Below the pieces are notes generated by a model that did not search any database, was not told the DNA's origin, and saw nothing but the letters and a program-made list of their open reading frames with translations. The position numbers and the translations under genes were made by a program. From positions 1 to 64,000 of the forward strand of contig DASPKU010000007.1 of assembly GCA_035627955.1 (NCBI GenBank): DNA of 64,000 bases, in the 5' to 3' direction. Shown here one piece after another: positions 63,684-64,000 of the stretch. The DNA comes from Phycisphaerales bacterium. Its GTDB lineage: Bacteria > Planctomycetota > Phycisphaerae > Phycisphaerales > UBA1924. Position 1 is the stretch's first letter; every line of letters begins with the position of its first letter.

Positions 63684-64000
63684 ATGGACCAGGCGCAGGT
63701 CGAGACATTGCTCCAGGTCGTCAGCGAGGCCCGGTCGCTCCCGCCGGCTGACTGGAAGTCGTTCGTGGCCTCGCGGTGCGGCAAGCAGCCGTCGGTGGTT
63801 GACGCCGCGCTGCGGCTGCTCGCGGGCGAACCGCCGGGTGAGTCGGTCAGCGTGTCCAGGCCGCTGCCCGAGCGTGTCAAACTCGGCGGGACCACGTACA
63901 CCATCGGCCCGCGCCTGGGCGGCGGCGGCAACGGCGTGGTCTACGAGGCGACGGCGGTCGATTCCGGTGAGACCGTCGCCATCAAGACCGTCCGCAACCT
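63684..64000 (+). CDS. Serine/threonine protein kinase (N-terminal part, cut by window edge)
   Basis: The first 105 residues of a planctomycete-type Ser/Thr kinase. After a ~60-residue N-terminal extension (QVETLLQVVSEARSLPPADWKSF) the kinase domain starts with the glycine loop GPRLGGGGNGVVYEA, then VAIKTV with the ATP-binding Lys. The rest lies outside the window. TAGACT lies 7 nt before the ATG. Confidence 0.9.
   Translation, partial: MDQAQVETLLQVVSEARSLPPADWKSFVASRCGKQPSVVDAALRLLAGEPPGESVSVSRPLPERVKLGGTTYTIGPRLGGGGNGVVYEATAVDSGETVAIKTVRN

Overview
The window is a high-GC bacterial chromosome segment that most resembles the planctomycete class Phycisphaerae. The pointers are the secreted proteins ending in paired EF-hand/dockerin-like modules (DFNGDGDIGTDADIE), HAF-type repeats, a PEP-CTERM-like tail, 'CGYDxRGL...CPECG' zinc ribbons, a chlamydial-type Hc1 histone-like protein, two GxxExxY genes, and many families of short palindromic repeats. 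Taxonomy is inferred from protein style only; no rRNA or tRNA gene was seen.

Layout. 1-9,663 (+): a MoxR / DUF58 / BatA-like VWA / large secreted protein / ABC ATPase / double-length ABC-2 permease operon with stop-start overlaps, interrupted after moxR by a GxxExxY gene framed by inverted repeats. 9,718-17,654: a large secreted protein, a probable gene remnant, a methyltransferase, an MscS channel, an RpoD-like sigma factor, an SRPBCC protein and a PEP-CTERM-like secreted protein. 17,925-19,862: a lone ketoacyl synthase followed by a second GxxExxY element and a local tandem duplication. 19,943-24,255 (-): zinc-ribbon membrane protein, secreted protein, FkbM methyltransferase, GT4 glycosyltransferase.

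24,342-36,764 (-): a ten-gene cluster with mostly 4-nt overlaps: ACP, FabZ-like dehydratase, LolA-like protein, LpxL-like acyltransferase, a fused ketosynthase/chain-length-factor-like protein, a chorismatase (FkbO/Hyg5/XanB2 family), a flavin-dependent halogenase-like oxidoreductase, an AMP ligase, an outer-membrane-type lipoprotein and an MMPL exporter. The gene set matches the xanthomonadin/aryl-polyene logic: chorismate to hydroxybenzoate starter, activation, ACP-based polyene extension, acyl transfer and transport to the outer membrane. No ketoreductase or thioesterase is visible.

36,869-42,578: housekeeping genes (cyclodeaminase-like, sulfurtransferase, SPL-type radical SAM, methyltransferase, hydrolase-like, DinB). 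42,813-50,302 (-): a four-gene locus of a shortened SecA-like ATPase, a PqqD-M50 protease-HlyD fusion, a GAF-HlyD protein and a HlyD adaptor, which looks like an uncharacterised export or processing machine. 50,578-64,000: DegT aminotransferase, two large secreted HAF/dockerin proteins (one with a metzincin site), two paralogous secreted proteins, ManA, a FabZ-like dehydratase with an Hc1 histone-like gene, a phosphotransferase, RsmA, a zinc-ribbon membrane protein and the start of a Ser/Thr kinase.

Throughout, intergenic DNA is filled with repeats: arms built from degenerate 8-9-mers that pair as hairpins, a KpnI-site palindrome present seven times (three copies inside coding frames), and terminator-like repeats. 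Several genes have a -10-like hexamer only 5-8 nt before the start codon, suggesting leaderless mRNAs. GC skew of the + strand changes sign near 14-16 kb and again after about 50 kb.
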